NCBI GenBank assembly: GCA_902783535.1
Contig: CACZRJ010000262.1
Location: 1-7,532, forward strand
Origin: an uncultured Ruminococcus sp.
Lineage (GTDB): Bacteria > Bacillota > Clostridia > Oscillospirales > CAG-382
Reading direction: 5' to 3'
Length of the DNA stretch: 7,532 bases
Shown: positions 5,784 through 7,532 of the stretch, one piece after another
Position numbering within the stretch: the stretch's first letter is position 1
Layout: the number at the start of each line of letters is the position of its first letter
Translations under genes and position numbers: made by a program
Notes under the pieces: model-generated
The model's database searches: none
What the model was told of the DNA's origin: nothing
The model's input: only the letters and a program-made list of their open reading frames with translations

Positions 5784-7532
5784 TCAGTCGCGCAGGATGA
5801 AAGGCATTTCCGTCATCCGGAGCTTGGAGCACCCGTAGGGGATCAGGACATGCGTTTCGGCGTGGCCCGTCGCCTTCCGGTGCGCCGGGTAGCGGTCCGC
5901 GACCGTTTTGTATCCGCGCAGGAAATGCCACTCGACCGGAGAAAGGCGCGCTTCCATCGTCAGCGCCGGGGCGGACTCGGAGAAGGGGATCTCCGGCATG
6001 GCGTGATGCGACGCCTTCAGCTCCCGGCTGTCGAATCCGAACGCCCAGTCGCTTTCCGGAAGCAGTTCGTAGTCCGCGTAGGGGAATTTCCGCTCGACGC
6101 CGTTCCGGACGAATTCGTACCTGTTCCATTTCGCTTTGACCGGAAGCACGAAAACGAGCGGCCCGCGGTTCGCGGCGTACATTTTCTTCGGGCGGGCAAG
6201 CAGTTCAGGAACGAAGTCATAGGAGAAAACGAATTCCTTTCTGCCGTTCCACTCGTTTCCGAGCGTGACGAAGGAACCTCTGACCGTCTTTCCGTTCACG
6301 GACGCCTTCGCGCCTTTCGGGACTCGGATCCGGAAGCCGAAGCGGACGCGTCCGTTTGTTTCAATCACGTATGTCGTCTGCTTCCCGAAGGGATAATCGC
6401 CTTCCGCCGACACGGAGATCTTCACGCCGTCCTTTTCCGTCTCGAGTCTGCCGGCCATGGGGATCGACGCGAGGATCTCGGAATCCTTTTTCAGAAAGAC
6501 GCGGTGCGCGAGTTTCGGCCAGCCCTGACCGAAATTGGCCGTGCAGCAGCCGTATTCCGGCTCCAGCCCGAACATGTTCGACTCGGCTCCGTTGGTCATC
6601 CAGGGGGATTTGCCCGGCAGATGCGCGCAGCCGATCTGGTTCGCCTGCTGATCGTACTGATGCGCCCACATGTCCTCGGTCGTGGCGGCCGGCAGCGCGT
6701 TGAAGGACACGCGTTCCAGCAGGTCCGCCCACTTCGGGTCTCCGGTCATGGCAAAGAGGATCTCGCAGGAATACATCATCTCGACGACGGCGCAGAGCTC
6801 CGTGCCAGCGACCGGGCTGACGCCCGCCAGACATTCGTCGCCGTTGATGATGCCGACCGCCGTGCCGTTGTATTTCGATAGGATGTCGTAGAGCTTCTGC
6901 GCTTCGTCTTCGTAAGGCGCGCCGGCGAACGGCAGAAAGGCCGCTTCGGATTTCAGCATCATGCCGAGATTGACGATGTGACGCTGGATCTGCCACGCGA
7001 ACAGGGGAACTTTCCATTCGTCCGTGTAGAGAGAATATTTAGCGCCGTTCTCCTTCAGCAGCCATGCGAGTTCGTCGATCCACGGCTCGTTTTTTTCGTC
7101 TTTCAGGATCTTCAGCGGGATCAGAGCTTCGAACCAGCGGAACTTGCCCCAGGAAAAGAGTTTCGTCTCGCCCGACTTCATTCTGTCGAGGAGGTTCTTC
7201 ATGGCTTTCCGGACGCAGTCGAGCGCGCGTCCGTTTTTCGCGTAAAGCCCGTATTCCGAAAGCACCTTGCAGATCAAAAACAGCGCCCAGACGTCGTATT
7301 CGTTCCCTTTGCTCTCTTCGCACGGACAGATCCAGCCGTCCGGCTTCTGCCGGTCCATGATCGCGTCCAGGTATTTTTTAGCGCGGGAGATCATCTTTTC
7401 GTCCCGCAGGAGGAACGCGAGCGGGACGAAGCCGTCCAGCCAGTAGGGGACGCGCTCCCAGCCTTCCTTGTCGCCGCCGATCCAGGCGCTGTCCTTCACG
7501 TCCGGCCACATGTTGTCGAGGTTTCCGGCCAG
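5784..7532 (-). CDS. GH127-like beta-L-arabinofuranosidase family protein (DUF1680), N-terminus missing
   Basis: The frame stays open to the right edge (LAGNLDN precedes the Met at 7511), so the true start is outside the window; 582 codons are visible. Numbering here is from that Met. The first part, about residues 1-330, is rich in Trp and helices, as in an (alpha/alpha)6 barrel. Beta-rich C-terminal domains follow. The GH127 zinc and catalytic residues appear in order: Glu238 and Cys240 in GTELCAVVE, then Cys322-Cys323 in YGCCTANFGQGW. In the characterised enzyme HypBA1, the corresponding Glu338, Cys340, Cys417 and Cys418 bind zinc and Cys417 is the nucleophile. The acid/base is probably Glu226 in NGDECLAG. 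The family removes beta-L-arabinofuranose from plant glycans, but members vary and the sugar here is not certain. Location cannot be judged without the N-terminus. No sugar transporter or regulator is visible next to it. Confidence 0.85.
   Translation of the reverse strand: MAGNLDNMWPDVKDSAWIGGDKEGWERVPYWLDGFVPLAFLLRDEKMISRAKKYLDAIMDRQKPDGWICPCEESKGNEYDVWALFLICKVLSEYGLYAKNGRALDCVRKAMKNLLDRMKSGETKLFSWGKFRWFEALIPLKILKDEKNEPWIDELAWLLKENGAKYSLYTDEWKVPLFAWQIQRHIVNLGMMLKSEAAFLPFAGAPYEDEAQKLYDILSKYNGTAVGIINGDECLAGVSPVAGTELCAVVEMMYSCEILFAMTGDPKWADLLERVSFNALPAATTEDMWAHQYDQQANQIGCAHLPGKSPWMTNGAESNMFGLEPEYGCCTANFGQGWPKLAHRVFLKKDSEILASIPMAGRLETEKDGVKISVSAEGDYPFGKQTTYVIETNGRVRFGFRIRVPKGAKASVNGKTVRGSFVTLGNEWNGRKEFVFSYDFVPELLARPKKMYAANRGPLVFVLPVKAKWNRYEFVRNGVERKFPYADYELLPESDWAFGFDSRELKASHHAMPEIPFSESAPALTMEARLSPVEWHFLRGYKTVADRYPAHRKATGHAETHVLIPYGCSKLRMTEMPFILRD

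Noticed and set aside
1..7532. CRISPR array, insertion sequence, tRNA, attachment site or phage-defence genes
   Set aside because: Reading both strands I saw no regularly spaced direct repeats, no transposase or integrase motifs, no tRNA-like cloverleaf and no defence-type proteins.

Overview
The window looks like a stretch of chromosome from a GC-rich member of the Bacillota (Clostridia-like), perhaps from a gut or rumen habitat. I infer this from strong GGAGG-type ribosome binding sites, sigma-A promoters matching the TTGACA-17-TATAAT consensus, an Rrf2-IscS-IscU-CysK cluster of the kind common in clostridia, and a plant-polysaccharide-type glycosidase. Coding DNA is GC-rich, while the one regulatory intergenic region is AT-rich. 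I see no tRNA, rRNA, CRISPR array, insertion sequence, attachment site or phage gene.

Layout. Positions 2-772 (+) hold the C-terminal part of a secreted-type beta-helix carbohydrate-binding protein. It is followed at 834-2483 (+) by a membrane-bound Cache-HAMP-GGDEF diguanylate cyclase. A hairpin at 2494-2521 separates this from a convergent Rrf2-family regulator with three cluster-type cysteines (2559-2990, -). The 154-bp gap between the regulator start and the corrected iscS start carries two outward-facing consensus promoters and two operator-like sites. The (+) promoter drives a compact operon: cysteine desulfurase (3145-4332), IscU-type scaffold (4345-4749) and cysteine synthase (4775-5704). 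A strong hairpin at 5736-5778 ends it and also serves the convergent gene at 5784-7532 (-), a GH127-like beta-L-arabinofuranosidase family protein cut by the right edge.

How the genes work together. CysK makes cysteine from O-acetylserine and sulfide, IscS takes the sulfur from cysteine, and IscU assembles [Fe-S] clusters. The Rrf2 protein probably senses cluster supply and represses the operon through a perfect 9-9-9 palindrome (3079-3105) that covers the -35 box. A degenerate copy of the palindrome with identical arm spacing lies over the regulator's own -10 box, which suggests autoregulation. The carbohydrate-binding protein and the GH127-like enzyme point to plant glycan use, and the diguanylate cyclase to signal-controlled surface behaviour.

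The genes are of known families and I do not see a wholly new system. The most informative parts are the two-operator control region, the Rrf2 cysteine spacing, and the pairing of cysteine synthesis with cluster assembly under one operator.
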